NCBI RefSeq assembly: GCF_001522545.3
Contig: NC_031783.1
Coordinates: 8,023,433 to 8,087,432 of the forward strand
Length of the DNA: 64,000 bases
Direction: 5' to 3'
DNA from: Parus major
Taxonomy: Eukaryota > Chordata > Aves > Passeriformes > Paridae
The translations under genes and the position numbers were made by a program. Numbering within the stretch: position 1 is the first letter of the stretch; the number at the start of each line of letters is the position of its first letter. A model generated the notes under the pieces. It was not told the origin of the DNA. It saw only the letters and a program-made list of their open reading frames with translations, and ran no database searches. Positions 49,261 through 62,191 of this stretch are shown here, in pieces.

Positions 49261-51304
49261 CTGACAGACACAAGTACATCCCCGTGCTTTTGGGAGCCAC
49301 CACAACGTGCAACACTCTTCGCTTATTTTAGTTAACAGAGGCAGAATGAACTAATTGTGCCACTCGGTCTGGGAGCTGCACTAATTTAGAAGGACAGCGA
49401 ATGTTTTGACAAAGTTTTGACATATGCTACCGAGCTGGTTTTAATGGGGGCAGAGGCTGCGAGAGCAGAGAGGAGGAAAGCAGCAGCAGGGTTAATGCCA
49501 GCACCTCCATCTTCATTGTCCCGAGGCTGCAGTGGGACCACATGCAGCTCTTGGTAAGAGCAGTGCTCTTTGTTTGAAAGCAAAATTTAGAGTATGGCAG
49601 AGAAAATAGTGGTGCCAGCCTTTATACCAAGTTAGGTAACAAAACCTCCACAGGTAGAAAGCAACACAGTGCAATAAAGCAAAAAGTGGCGTCTCTTTTT
49701 TAACGTCCTGTGGTGTTTCCAAATCCCAGGAGTGAAGGAATGCAGATGGATTCATCTGACAGCTGCCTGCAAGGAGCACAGAGGAGCTGTGGCTGCAGAG
49801 GAGGCAGAAAGGGCTGCCAGCATCACAGAGCTGAGTCCAGCCCTTTTCAGCTGCTGGCACAGCTGGTGACATTTGCTGTTATGTTCCCATTCGTTTTTCA
49901 GCTCCTCTAATATTTCCTAGCTGGACAGGCTGGGTGTGACTTGGCACTCGGGTGCTGTGCCACACAAGCCCTACCAGCACCACCACAAGCTACGTGGCCA
50001 GTCTGTCCTGGCTCCCCTCCTGAGGCTGCCTCGTACCTCGGCTACACAGCACTTCTCGTTTGCTCTTTTCCCCTCCTCCACCAAAGAATATCTCCAAATT
50101 ATTTTCTTTCCCTTTGTAATATTTGGGAGTTTTAAAATTATCTGTTGCCAGAGACTAATCCCACCCTCCTAAAATCCCAGCACATGAGCCCTCTTCGCAG
50201 GCAGCCACCTGCCCTCTGCAAATATCCCCCAGAAGGCAGGTTTTAAACACCACACCCCTCTATTCTTTGGGCTCAGTCCCACAAATTAATGAAAACTCAG
50301 GTCACAACCCAACATCTCAGTATTAAAGCACAGATTAAAAGCAAGTTTGAGTCCTGTTTTCTGCTACCTGCAGTTCACACTGACTGGGGAACCTCGGTCC
50401 ATATATTAGCCACTCGAGAAACTAAGAAATTATGAATTCCACTTGCACACCATGAACTGTTTGTTCTGGTCAGACTAGGAATTACTTAGGGAAGAAACTC
50501 AAGATTTATTAAAGTTAGTTTTTTGAGAATTTAGCAATTTCCTCACAGGCCATTTTCAGACAGAACAAAGGAGGAATTCATCCAACAACTTAATTAATCG
50601 CAAATTAATTTCTCATGTGTAACAGAAGGACTTTCCACTCAGATGTACCTCCTATGTGAAGGTTCCAGAACACTTTGCACTCAGCAATGCAGCAGCACAA
50701 CTGTGCTGTCAGAAAGGAGAAACTTGCTGTTATAGAAACTGAAAACAATGAACCAAAGCTAGGCACTGGAAAGTAACTAAAATACCCAAGGTAAAGAGTA
50801 ACTAGAAATTGTGATTTTCGGATAATGAGAGCTCAAAAGATTTGTGGGGGAAACATTTCTTGTCCTGCAAGGAGAAAAAAAAAAGACAAAAAAAGACAAA
50901 AGGTACATTTTCCCTTTCCTAGTTAATCCCAAGAAGTCAGGTCAAGACCAACATTTTCACAAACAAACAAACACCCACAAGCTTTGAGGAGTGTCATCAA
51001 TGATCCTGAATGCTCTATTGCAGAATCAAGCAGATTTGCCAAACATATTTTAAAAAGAAAACTTTGAATCCTGTTTCTGCAGTTTCAGACAGTCCCCAGC
51101 AAAATACAGTTTGGGAGACTTGGAGGAACAAGTACTTCCTTGTGACCTCCCTTTCTGAAAAACACTGAGTTCCTACTCTAATTGCAGAGAATTAGAACGC
51201 AATCAGAACCACCCAGCTGATGAAACTGAGCTGGGACGTGCGGGGTGAGTGCGGCCGCAGCTCTGACCCTCTCTGGACAGCTGTGGGGAGCAGCACACAC
51301 ACAT
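49261..51304. other. Gene-free stretch
   Basis: I see no supported gene. If the CpG island is a + strand promoter, a first exon could run to a donor-like gtaagagc at 49553. It also contains (CAAA)3 at about 50959-50972 and A-rich runs at 50875-50900. Confidence 0.55.
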
Positions 51305-51389
51305 CTGGTGACACAGCAGAGCTGGTGACACAGCAGAGCTGCTGACACAGCACAGGTGGTGACACAGCACAGGTGGTGACAGCAGCACT
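51305..51389. repeat. 17-bp minisatellite, about five copies
   Basis: Units start at 51305, 51322, 51339, 51356 and 51373, with consensus (c/g)tg(g/c)tgacacagca(g/c)ag. The last copy is degenerate. Because 17 is not a multiple of three, it reads differently in successive copies and makes Cys/Val/Ser-rich chance ORFs on the minus strand. Confidence 0.9.
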
Positions 51390-54309
51390 GTGAGCCCTGC
51401 AGAGCAGGAGAATCCCAGCTGTGCTCAGCCCAGCCCTCCTGGGCACCACCCTGCAGAGGATGCCGAGACACAGGCAGGTTGCAGCTCACCTGCTCAGCTC
51501 ACCATGGCCAGGACAGCCCTGCACAGGCAGCATCCAGCCCAAAACATTCCAGCCGAGCACTTAACCCCAGGAGAGGCTTTGCTTTTTGCCGTGGAGTGAG
51601 GTTAAAGTGAGTAGATGTGTCTGTGTCTGTGGGCTGGCCAGGGCTGATGGCTGTGCTTTGCTGTGACCCACAGAGAGCTGTGCAAGACTGCAGGTGACAG
51701 CAGCTGTCGGTGATAGCCACCAAAAACAGCCTTTACAACGCCAGTGAAGCCTCACACAAACTGAGGCCTTAAAAATAGAGCTACAGCTGAATCCCCTTTC
51801 CAAGAGAGGCCTGTATGACACAGGTACAATAACAGCTGTGCTCCCTGTTACTGAAAATGGATTTCTCAGCTACCTGCTGAGCACTCTGTCACTGGTAGTG
51901 AGGCAAACCTGACTGGATGCATTTTGGTTTCTAGTTTTGAGCTTGGACATGTCTATTTTGCTTCCCTGAGGAAAGAGGCTTGTTTTCCTCTGCATGACCA
52001 AGGTCTCCTCACCTTCTGAAGTGAGAATGCCAGGGTGGTGCTGAGTAGCTTCACATGGAGAGGTGACAACACAGCTGACAAGGAACACAGCCAGAGGGGG
52101 CTTCACCCCTTTGAAGTAACCCTACCAGACAGTTCAGCTTCATTTAGATAACTGTGAGCAATACGGCCCAAAACTTGTATCAGTATCCTCTGCTTACACC
52201 AATCAAAATTTTTGACCTGTAGTGTCAGGCATAAAATAGAGTTTGCATGGTAATGTACTTATCTAAAATGCCTCCTTGTATTTAACTTAACTTTCAGAAA
52301 CACTCAACTAGAATATCCTGTCAAAAGATAAAGTTAGAATTTCAGAAGAGGCTGTTCAGTTGTTTTAATCATCTGCTCCAGTTCTAAGTTCCTATTGTAT
52401 AAATAACACACATTTTAATCATGTCACATAAATTAACTCCACATACAAAAGTGAAATCAAATACTTCAATTAAGGTTTGTGTGGTAGAAATATCCTCATC
52501 TAAATGAGCTCAAAGGAAAGCACTCTCAAGACTTGAAAATAATTTTCATTCTTTATCTCAGCACAGAGAGATCTGAGCTGAGGGAGGTTGGAGATGTGCT
52601 GCTCCAGCAGTTCAGGGTGTCCCCAGTGCTCTGCAGAAGCTCTGAGCCTTCTGGCCCTGGTTCTCCTTGGCTCATCTGCACCCAGACTGCTCCTGTCCTC
52701 CTCCTGCTCCTCGGCCAAGGCCAGCCTTTCCCCTTACCCCATGTCCTGTGGTGCTGAAACCACTGCATCAGCCTGGCCCTCCCAGCACTGATGATGCCCA
52801 AAGCCCTGCAGAAGAAATCTCAGAAAGAGCTTTAATTTCCTTAATCTCCTTGGTGGGGTCAGGCATGCCCGGGGCCCTGCTGGTTGAGGATTGGGCTGTC
52901 TCCCCTGGGACACCCTGCACGTTTCCCCACAGGTGCTGCAGCTGCATTCATCCACACCCAGTTCTCCTCCCCGCCCTGCCACACGTGTCACAACATATCA
53001 CAGAGACCACTTATCACTTGGTGATTAATAACACATCATTTAGTCCTAGTCCCAGCAAAATCCCACACCGTCTTTAGCCCTGAAGATATATTGCAAAATC
53101 TTTGTCATCATCACCTCAATATTTCAGTGAGAAACCCAGTGTTCTTCCAAAAAGCTAGCGCAGGATTTTCTTGGAAGAAAAGCATAGGTGACATCAGTAG
53201 CCCAAGAACTTCCACAAATTTTTTAAAAAAACCCTCAGATTTCAGAGCAGCTCTGGCTCTCAAAGCATCTGCCTTAAAAAGTTGATTTTGGTGGCTACTT
53301 AAAAGCAGAGCAAACTTCAATTGTCACACAATCAGCACAGCCAATTGAATTAGAGAAGCATATTTATGCACCTAACAAGTTTGAATCTGCAGGAAAACCT
53401 GCTGGGGGCGATTTGAAAAGACTAATGAGACTTTTCCCATCACCAGACGGGTATATTCCCCTTTAAAGGTTTATGAGCATGTCATTTAGTTTCACTACAG
53501 CTTTTGCAAAATCATTAATGAACTTGTGAAAACAATTAGAGAGATAAAAGGCCAAGAAATTTATGTGTTAGTCTGAAACCTGTGATAATTCAGAGTAGGC
53601 AAGGCAGAGGAGAATGCACTGCTTTGAAGGCATCAGACAGAAGATCCTGGTGGTTTATGCCTTTTAAAATTATCATCCCTAGTTTTGCTCCTGATAATCT
53701 TCAAGTGGAAAAATATCTTTTTAGAACTTGATCTTGGAGACTCTGTTGCTTATTAAAAGAAGAGGGACAGCAGAACAATCTTGTTAGGGTGAACAGAAAG
53801 ACATGAATGTCAGGCCATATAAAACACACCTCATTAATATCTGCATGAAGTGAATGGCAGAGGCATGAATGCTATAAAGACTGCATCTGCCTTTGATCTT
53901 TTGAAGCTACCTTTGAATAAGTCCCAACCAACTACAGATTGCAGAAGAAAAGCAAATGTTCAAAGGGAGAAAGGACCTAGAATCACAGACTCAGTGCCAC
54001 AGCAGTCTTTTCTTACTCTGGGCATGCATGGATTACTTTGGCAAATGAGCCCACCAAACACTGTGACCAGTGAATACATTGAGTACTTTCCCCTGCAAAG
54101 GCATTTTCTCTTCTGTGCCAGGCTTACAGGAACAGGAATAGTCATGGAGAAAGCCCTGTTCTGTTTTAGAACACCACATTCTCCCTGAGAGCAACTCCAG
54201 CTCCCCAGCAGCACAAATATCCTTCAGGAGTGTCTGTGCATATCAGAGCTCTGGGCATCAGCACATCTGGGGCTCCCACACCCAGGCCAGGGCTGGGGCT
54301 GGACATCCC
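51390..54309. other. Gene-free stretch
   Basis: I see no supported gene. GC-rich patches at 51400-51560 and 52560-52990 create overlapping chance ORFs on both strands. The segment 53400-53560 is AT-rich, complex and repeat-free, and could be conserved. An open frame at 53850-54188 lacks clear splice context. Confidence 0.6.
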
Positions 54310-54365
54310 AAGGGTCTGTCCCCAAGGGTCTGTCCCCAAGGGTTTGTCCCCAGGGGTCTGTCCCC
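54310..54365. repeat. 14-bp minisatellite, four copies
   Basis: The unit aagggtctgtcccc occurs at 54310, 54324, 54338 (one change) and 54352 (one change). Confidence 0.95.
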
Positions 54366-57300
54366 AGCACAGCACAGGACTGAGCTGCAGAAAGGTGTCC
54401 AACCTCCCTCCTGCTGTCAAACTGCTCCCCTGCTTCCCCAGTGACTCCCAGCTGCTTGGCAGCCCTCAGCCCACCTCCTGCAGCAGAGACAGGACCTGCT
54501 CTTCAGCTCAGTGCCCGTGCTCCACCTGATACATAAACCTCTTGTCTGTCTCCATTACTAAGGAATAACCAATTAGTTTTGGAGAGACTGCTCTGGGAAC
54601 AAAAAAGAAAGTAATGACCAGTTCCTAAAGTGACAAGCAAGGTATAATTTTTCTCTCCTGTATATAAAGACTGTTGTATTTATTCTCAGCCCTGTGCAAT
54701 TGAGCCTGTGCCTTGGCATTCACCATCATTCCTGCAAGTGGTTTCTCTACTTCACTAGCTCCTCTCATTCATACAACTAATTCAGAAAATGGAGACTGCA
54801 AGCTTCACTTCTTCCCCTTTCCCTTGGAAACACCACAAGTTTGGCCAGCTATGTGTCAAAAAATACACCTAAATACAGGTCAAAAAACATCGATTCTGGA
54901 TGATTTACAGGTTAAGTTTGAAAGTAAAGTCCAGTAGAAACTTGCTGTCTCTGGGAAAGTCTGAAAATTGAATCCCTTCTCCTCTGCACATTAATGACCT
55001 GGAACCAGCAAATGGGATCACAGTAGTCTGTCCCATCACAGCCTCATGGCTTAGGTAATGTCTGAAAAGCATTTGGACCACAGGAAGGGGAGCGTTTCCA
55101 GTGCAGTTTCATTTCTTAGGTGACTATGTCACTTGCAGAAATAGAGCTTGGCTGCCTCTGTTATGCCATCATTTATAAGTGGTTTAACCTACGTGCTGGG
55201 CTCTCTTTTCCAGTAGCTATGGACAATTCTTGTTTGGGTTCAGAGTCCCAAGCTTGAGACAAGTACACTGAACTCCTGGCTGGGAGTCAAGTCGTCTTGG
55301 AGCAAAAGAACGAGTACAAATGGCTCAGAGTCAACATACAGTGATAGAAAAAAAGTAGGACATTTTACCATCCCCTACACTCACACAAACTGGACTGCAC
55401 TAAGCAGGATTGGTCCAGAGCCCAGAAAAAGTACTGGAGATCTTGGCAATGACTCCAGTGATTTTAAATCATTTCTGTGGTGAGTGAGAAACGCTAGCTA
55501 GAATCTTCAGCCTCTAGGAAGACCTGCATTATAATCTCTGCTTCAACAATCAGCATCTTGCACAAACCCTTGTGCACACCAGCTGACACTGCAGCCCCTG
55601 CTGCCACTCCATAAATCTGCACGTTTCCATGCTTGCTCCACTGTATCAGAATCTGGCCCTGCCTCTGTGTCTGGCAGGGAAATTTGCATTGAAAGGTTCT
55701 CCACACTAGTCATTTCTCCCTTCCTCAGTCTTCTCCCTGCTCCAGTCTTCTAATTGCCTTGTTTGGATTCTCCTCTCATCCTCAAATCTTCCTGATGGGA
55801 ATAAAATACACAGTAGATGACAACTTTCAAGTCATTTTCATGTCACATCTGATAGCTGCAGTAGGAAGGTTATTGATACTATTATTAATTCTTTCATTTC
55901 AATTTTCCCTATACATTTCTGCCCCCAGCAAACCCTCAGTATAAAATTATTTCCTGAACTGTTTCCAGCCTGTTCCTGATGTTGCTCTCAGAATGATCTG
56001 AAGACAGATAATACAGCTGTCATTTTTCAAGGCTCCACTGCCATGCTTTGATAAAACCCAAATCGTGGTTTTGATGGTGCCAGACTTTACAAGCCTATTA
56101 AGCTGTCTCTGCCAAGAGATGGTTTTCCCTTTACAAGTTCTGGGCTGACACAGGGTTTCCATGCTCTCCACAACATTTATCATCCCATCTCCACCCAATT
56201 GTCTGCCTTTTTTTTTTTTTTTAATCTGACTGCCATTATAGCAGCAGACTCAAATGAGAAAATCAGCACAACCACAAGGAGCAATCACTTTATTTGTCCT
56301 CAAGAAGGGTGTCAAGGACAAATATTTGCATTTAAACAGGAAAATATAAGCTATGTAAAAAAACCCCAGATACCCTGCCTTCTGGTTTGGATTTCTGTAC
56401 CTTTTTTTCCTGCTGAAAGATCTCACATTCCCTCCTAAATCTTGCAAGTCCCTCTTAAATCTGAGAAATTAGAAGCTATGCATATGGCCAAGAAATGCTG
56501 CATTGAAATCCCAGCAGCTTTAGTGAGACTCAGACGCTGAAGACAGTAGAGATGTAGAACAGTTGGGAAGAACAAGACCTACATTTCATTCTGGCTCTGT
56601 TTGATTATTTCAGACATTTACTATTCTGATCTGCAACCCAGGTCTTACAGGAGATACCTGGCCTTCTCCTGTCCCCCTAGATTTTGCTCATGTGGACTAC
56701 ACTGCACAGAGGGCAGTCACATTAATTTAACCTTTACTTAAACATCAACTGGGCATGCTACCATGCTATCTTCTGAGAGTTTTCAGGAGTTTCACCAGTT
56801 CTTGCTGTAAGTTGCCAAATAAAAGAGAGTTTATAACAAAGAAAAATGATTCATCAAAGCAAAGTGATGTCCCCTGCCAGCAGCACTCAGCCTGTGAGCA
56901 GAGCCCACCTGCACTTGCACCAGCTCTGCAGTCAAAGCAAAAGCCTGGTACTCTGCACTGGCACAAGGGGAGGACAGACAGATACAGCCATCTGTGCCAT
57001 CTGCTGCTAGACCACTTAGATCATCCCCAAAATGTGCACTGTGCCTGCATCATGGAACTGGCTCATGTTCCCAGACACTGTGGCAGTGTCTGTCACTGGG
57101 AATGTGCAGCCCAAGTGGACTGCTAGGGCACCGAGCAGAAGTTTGTACTCTGAATAGCAAGACCACAGCTGCCTTCAATGCAAGGGTCAGGCAACACAGT
57201 TCATTTCAAATTCTTCCCTTCCAAGCTTTCTAGAGTCCTGTAAGAGCCAGCAAAAAGGGGGACAATATTGTTTGTTCAATTGTTTTTCCATTCATTACAC

Positions 57301-58324
57301 ATACTTAAACCAAGAGACTTCTGCAACTAGATAAGCAGCTGAGCCACATTTACACTTGCTCCTAAATCATTGACTTCCCAGTAACTGCTTCAGGATGGCA
57401 AGAACATCAAGTTAAGAAGCAGTAATTTTCCAGCATGAAGAGATGAGGTCATATCTGTCTATTCTGCTTTAGATTTTCCAGTGCAAGAGTGAGCCCTGTC
57501 TTTTTATGCATTGCAGGCGCCTTTCAAGCATACTGTAAGTTGTTTTCTAACGAGCTGGAACATCTTGCTTGGTGACATCTCTGTTCAGATTGTTATTTTC
57601 CTCCAGCTGGGTCAGGGCTTTCTGACTCTGACACAATGAGAAAAGCACACACATTTTCCATGATTTATATGTTGCAAAGACTCGAGTGTCCACGCTGGCA
57701 GATGCAGCGCTCTGGCATCCATCCTTCTTCCAACCAGTTGCTTCCCCTTCCTACCCAACTCTGTCCACAAGGGGACATTCCCCTTCCTGCCTTCAGCTTC
57801 AGGAGGACAGAGCCAGTCACAGTCCTTGCACATGACAACGTGTCATTTTCTGGCCCACAAGACAATGTGAGAGAAGCAGCTCATGTCTGGCAGGGAGGAG
57901 CAGCAGCACCAGGTACCCTGCACAAATGTGTCCTGCCGAGCAGCCACCAGCATGTGACACAGCCACAGCTGCTGCTGGGTGAGCTCTCCTCTCACCACTC
58001 ACAGATCCTCATCCAGCACTTGGCCAATTTGCAGTTATTTGCTTTTACAGTGTCTCTTGCTTAACAAACCTACCCATGTTGCAGCGTTTCACAAATAGCC
58101 ATGCAGGGCTTTTCCCTTCAGAGGAAATTCCCAGCCATGCCGCTGTTTCCACTCCGTTACTCTTCCTCCACTGACACCAGGTGTCCACCCTCCCCAGCAG
58201 GCACAGAGCAGCAGATGTGTGGCAGACCATGTTGCATGATTTGTTAAATCAAGGTTAGAAAAAACAATAATAAGCCTGTCTGTCATGGTTTAATTACAGT
58301 TATGCTCTGACAGGAAGAATTTGC
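54366..58324. other. Gene-free stretch
   Basis: I see no supported gene. A T run of 15 lies at 56208-56222. ORFs on both strands around 56755-57126 and 57636-58064 have no family resemblance or consistent splice context. Confidence 0.6.
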
Positions 58325-58470
58325 CATTCAAGCCTTTCATGGCACTCTCCCAAAAATAGATGAGGACCCCAAGAACATCAACAAACTTACCCTCACACCA
58401 TCCCTGCTGGGTGAAGCAAAATCCATTTTACAGAGAGGAACACGAAATAGGGTGCATGCCTACAGAAATC
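58325..58470 (-). mobile_element. MIR-type SINE remnant
   Basis: Read on the minus strand, the sequence runs ttcctctctgtaaaatgg, then agggatggtgtgagggtaa, then gagagtgcc. This matches the order of the MIR 3' half (tttcctcatctgtaaaatgg, agggttgttgtgaggattaa, agaacagtgcc). A gtaagt donor-like site on this strand at about 58387 falls inside it. The copy is divergent and the borders are approximate. Confidence 0.5.
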
Positions 58471-58821
58471 CATGGCACACAGAATCTACCAGTCCCTCTG
58501 ATGTCACAGCAACAGAGCCCTGTGTTGGAAACTGAGGCCTCCCATCACAGCAGGGTAACTCATTTAACCCATGTGAAACATTCTACCTAAAATGTCACAG
58601 TGCTTTATCGAGTTTTGTGCTGTTGTGCTTGATTTATCAGCAGAAAAACAGAACAGAGGTGATTCTTGCCTTCTTTCCCTCCTGGCCTGCTGTCAGATTA
58701 TTCAGTAACTTGACAGCAGAGTGCAAAAGCCATCCTGTCCTTCTCAGCCCTTCTCCTTAGAGAGACTGGCTCTTGCTTTACACTGGTTACACCAAAGATG
58801 GCAAAAAATATCAACTGCATG

Positions 58822-59074
58822 GTAAAGATGTCTCTATCAAGTTGCACCAAGGGAGTTTTAGGTTGGACATTAGGAAAAATCTCTTCACTGAAAGAATTGT
58901 CAAGTATTGGAAAAGGATGCCCACAAAAATGATGGAGTCACCATTGCTGGAGTTATTTAAAGATGTGTGGGAGACACAGTTTAGTGGTGGACTTGGCAGT
59001 GCTGGGTTAATGGTCGGGCTCAATTATCTTAAAGATTCTGTTCAGACTAAAAGATTATATTACTCTAAAATTCT
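58822..59074 (+). mobile_element. CR1 LINE 3'-end fragment
   Basis: This is the clearest transposon in the window. It follows the 3' untranslated end of CR1 almost block by block. tcaagttgcaccaagggag is followed by ggttggacattaggaaaaa and ttcactgaaagaattgtcaag. Later come ggagtcaccattgctggag, tttagtggtggacttggca and gtgctgggttaatgg. Last is a degenerate copy of the 8-bp terminal repeat (attctatg in intact elements) at about 59050-59074. The 5' part is absent, as is usual for CR1 copies truncated at insertion. A 118-codon open frame across it (58773-59129) is fortuitous. Confidence 0.9.
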
Positions 59075-59202
59075 GTCCCAACAAACTGCAGGAAAATTTC
59101 TCTGCCCCTTCAGATGCAGAGACCTGTGAGAAAGCAGTGGAGACACCATCACCCAAGTGATATAGTTTCCATCTGCTCTACAATTTCCACTGTCCATCCC
59201 AG

Positions 59203-59472
59203 GCAGCCCAGGCAAAGGAGAGCAAGATGTCAGCCAGAAATGGAATATCCCGGAAAAAGGATAACAGCACAACTACATTAAACACCCAAAATAATCCTGC
59301 AGGGAATGTGCAGCCTGAACAGGAGAGAGCCCTCCAGGAGCAGAAAGGCTCTGAAGGGTGCACACAGAGGAGCAAGGCACAGGTCATCAAGAATTTGGTC
59401 TCCTCTCACCCTGACTTAGATGAGGTCCTCAAACATATTGGAATGGAGAAATTGGAATTAGGGTCTACTTGA
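59203..59472 (+). CDS. Candidate terminal exon e, product unrecognised
   Basis: A pyrimidine-rich tract (tttccactgtccatcccag, AG at 59201-59202; alternative AG at 59210-59211) precedes a frame open for 89 codons, ending in TGA at 59470-59472. It would be entered in phase 0, the phase in which candidate exon d at 47472 ends. The peptide is hydrophilic, with a basic SRKKDNSTTT block, a Gln/Glu-rich middle and a C-terminus VIKNLVSSHPDLDEVLKHIG followed by about ten residues. That tail could form an amphipathic helix. An ATG at 59227 allows an intronless 81-codon reading. It lies about 130 bp downstream of the CR1 3' end. No family is recognised. Confidence 0.25.
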   Translation, partial: AAQAKESKMSARNGISRKKDNSTTTLNTQNNPAGNVQPEQERALQEQKGSEGCTQRSKAQVIKNLVSSHPDLDEVLKHIGMEKLELGST

Positions 59473-61648
59473 GAGTCAAAGGGCAACTATAAGGTAGAGC
59501 AGTGCTTCAGCTGGTATTTAGGGGCTGGATTGTGTTCCTATTCTCAAATTATAGAGCTAAGAGCTCAACAAATGCACTGCCTGGACATCCTGCTTCTGGC
59601 CAGAGATTGTGTGGTGGCCACTGCCACCTCGTGGCACTGTCACCTGCACAGGGCCCCAAGACCAAGAAAGGACTCTTCACCCTGTCACTCAGCCATGAAC
59701 AACCCAGCTTAAAACAAAAGAGCTCTCTGGAGTGCACGGTGGCATAGAAGCAAGAGGAGACCAGACTGTAGATTTCCCCAGCTGGAACACTCTTGCAAAA
59801 CATCCTCTGCCTAATTCCAGGCCAGTTTATTCAGGCCAGGACTTCAGTGCTTGTCCCTGTCAAGACATTTTTGCCAGTACAACAGAACAAAGCAGGTTCT
59901 GCTGCATTCAAAGCACACTTGTCACTAAGATTTTTTACATGTGGTACAGTTGCCCTTTAAAAAAGGGAAATCTAACATTTAGAAGAAGAATAAGGCCTGG
60001 AGCGATGTGAAGTTTTCTGTTCTGATGCACGGCTGAGAAAACAAAACACCTGTACCGCCAGAGAATTTGTTCAGGGTGTATTGGGCTGTATCTCCTGTAG
60101 ATAAGGTGGTGCTGGGATCATCCCAGCTGTCCCTGCTGTCTCAGAAGCTGTTCCAACAAGATCACTCGACACATATTTGGTAGGAGCTGATGTAGAGCAC
60201 TGTTTCCATGGTCTACACACAGGCCTTTGGGCAAGAGTCACCACGGGTTAATCCAGGCAGCACAACAGCAGGAAACATTTCCTCTAGGGGCAAATCAAAC
60301 CTTTTCCAATCTTCCCCTCCACAACTCAATAACATAGCAAAGTTTCTGTAAAAATGTGAGTGAAACATGCAAGTTATATCCTTGAAGATGTAACAGCCAG
60401 TTTCAGCTGTCCAGCAGAAGACAGTCTGACCATGTCTTATTTTTCCCTGCCAGGTTATGTGGGAGAGTACACACACAGAGCAGGCACCCTTGTAATTATA
60501 ATTTTCATCTGCCTAACCCCAGCTCCTGGGGAAATGTGAGCAGAAACCCTCCCTCTTGCTGCTGTGTGACCCTGCCTGTGGTGTCCAGTGACATTTACTG
60601 TTGTGGTCTCCCTCACACTGTAGGCCGTCTCCCAGAGTCCCTTCATTTTGGAACGTGTGAAGTAAATGGAAACACTGACAGGGAGAGTAATTTAGGCATC
60701 CTGAATCCAAGCTACCATTAAAACACTGGCACACACAGGAACACACACTGATATCCTAAGGAACGATAGCCAATCTGAAAAACAATAGGCAATTTTCCTC
60801 TGTCTCCTGCTCTTTTTATGGCTCATACTACCTGTCATAAGCAGCTATTAAAGAGCCCATACTGCAGCATGGCAGAGAGGAGGGGGAAACCCAAAGTGTA
60901 CTACAAAACATTCTCCCTCAAATTCTGCCCATCAAAGGGAATTAAATCTCCAGCTGTCTAGCATTTAAGAAATATCAAGTAAAATGGTGAGAATAGACTG
61001 CAAAATGCTGGGTTTTGCCATTATGCTCACTACTGAGGGAAACATTTTTGATGGGGTGACCTTTGCATCGAGCTGTGTTCATACTGAAATGCATTCTGCA
61101 GACCATGAAAAAAAGCTGCTCCTTTTGACAGCTGAACTCAATACATAAGAACTATTTAAGAGAAGCTTCTTTACAAACAGTGGGTGGCAGATGACAATTA
61201 GGTTTTTTTCTTCTATTGTGGTACTGGGTGGGGGGGTATGGGAAATTATAACCATTAGTCACAGTGTGTTTGATACAGCAACAAAGAAGGCCCAGGCTGT
61301 CTCTGTCTCCTTTCCCATGTTTTATTTTCCCTGTGTATCTGCACACATCACCTCTGTTCCTCCATACATGCGCACACACTCTCATTCTTCAGTCTGTTCC
61401 AAATTTTGTCTTCCTTTGCTTTAATTCAACCCTAAATATGTTAAATATTTAAATATGCTAAATGCAAATTTGACCAGCTTCCTGAGCTGTTGGCAGCGTT
61501 TTGCATTGGACCTTGAAGATCAGGATGAAAAAGTTGAATCCAAGCAAGATGGGGATTAAAAGAGGAGGAGGAGAAAAAGAGCAGTGCAGGGAAGAGAGGA
61601 GGCACAGCACAGATCCTCCAGCAGCACTCAGTTACAGGGACAGCAGGG
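59473..61648. other. Gene-free stretch
   Basis: Unique sequence with a G run near 61230 and no supported gene. If the frame ending at 59472 is real, its 3' UTR would begin here, but I see no close canonical AATAAA. Confidence 0.55.
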
Positions 61649-61715
61649 GCTGGGACAGCAGGAATGGGGAGCTGGGACAGAGGGAATGGGGAGCTGGGAC
61701 AGAAGGAATGGGGGA
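61649..61715. repeat. 22-bp minisatellite, three copies
   Basis: The unit gctgggacagnnggaatgggga starts at 61649, 61671 and 61693. A partial copy precedes it at about 61637. Confidence 0.9.
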
Positions 61716-62108
61716 GCTCCAGCTGGGCAGGGCTGGGGGGTCCTGCCTGCAGCCCCTTAAACCCTGGGTGGGCCAGGAGCTGTGTTGGGCCAGCAGTCCA
61801 ACCTCCTCAGGAGCAGTGAGGTTCTCCAGACATGCCTGGCCCATCTGAGCCCACAGGCTGGACACGGCACCAGGAGAGCAGCCTGGAAAGGGCAAAGATC
61901 CCAAAATCCCTGGGAGAGGGGCCCAGTGCCCCTCAGCCATGGGTAGAGGTGGCCTGGGAGGGAACAGCAAACCCAGGTGCTTCTTGGCCACAGAAAGGCC
62001 ATTTTCAAAGTTTTAGAAATACCATCCCATGTGAGGATCCCCAAAGCATCACCTGCCTCTGTGGAGAGCTCCTCGTGGCTCTCCTCTGCCCCACCAGCTG
62101 AGCCTGGA
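61716..62108. other. GC-rich spacer between minisatellites
   Basis: GC-rich unique sequence with overlapping ORFs on both strands (for example 61632-61991 and 61757-62113, minus). These are probably chance frames in GC-rich DNA. Confidence 0.5.
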
Positions 62109-62191
62109 AGCACCAGTGAAGCCCAGCGGGGTTCAGGAGCACCAATAAAGCTCAGCTGGGTTCAGAAGCCCCAGTAAAGCCCAGCTGAGTC
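62109..62191. repeat. 28-29-bp minisatellite, about three copies
   Basis: Units with the pattern agcaccagtgaagcccagc plus ggggttcagg start at 62109, 62138 and 62166, with scattered substitutions. Confidence 0.85.

Noticed and set aside
54980..55090. Possible CR1 piece (cacattaatgacctggaa)
   Set aside because: Only about 18 bases resemble CR1 and the flanks do not extend the match.
58773..59129. 118-codon ORF on the + strand
   Set aside because: It is the CR1 3' untranslated region read through by chance.
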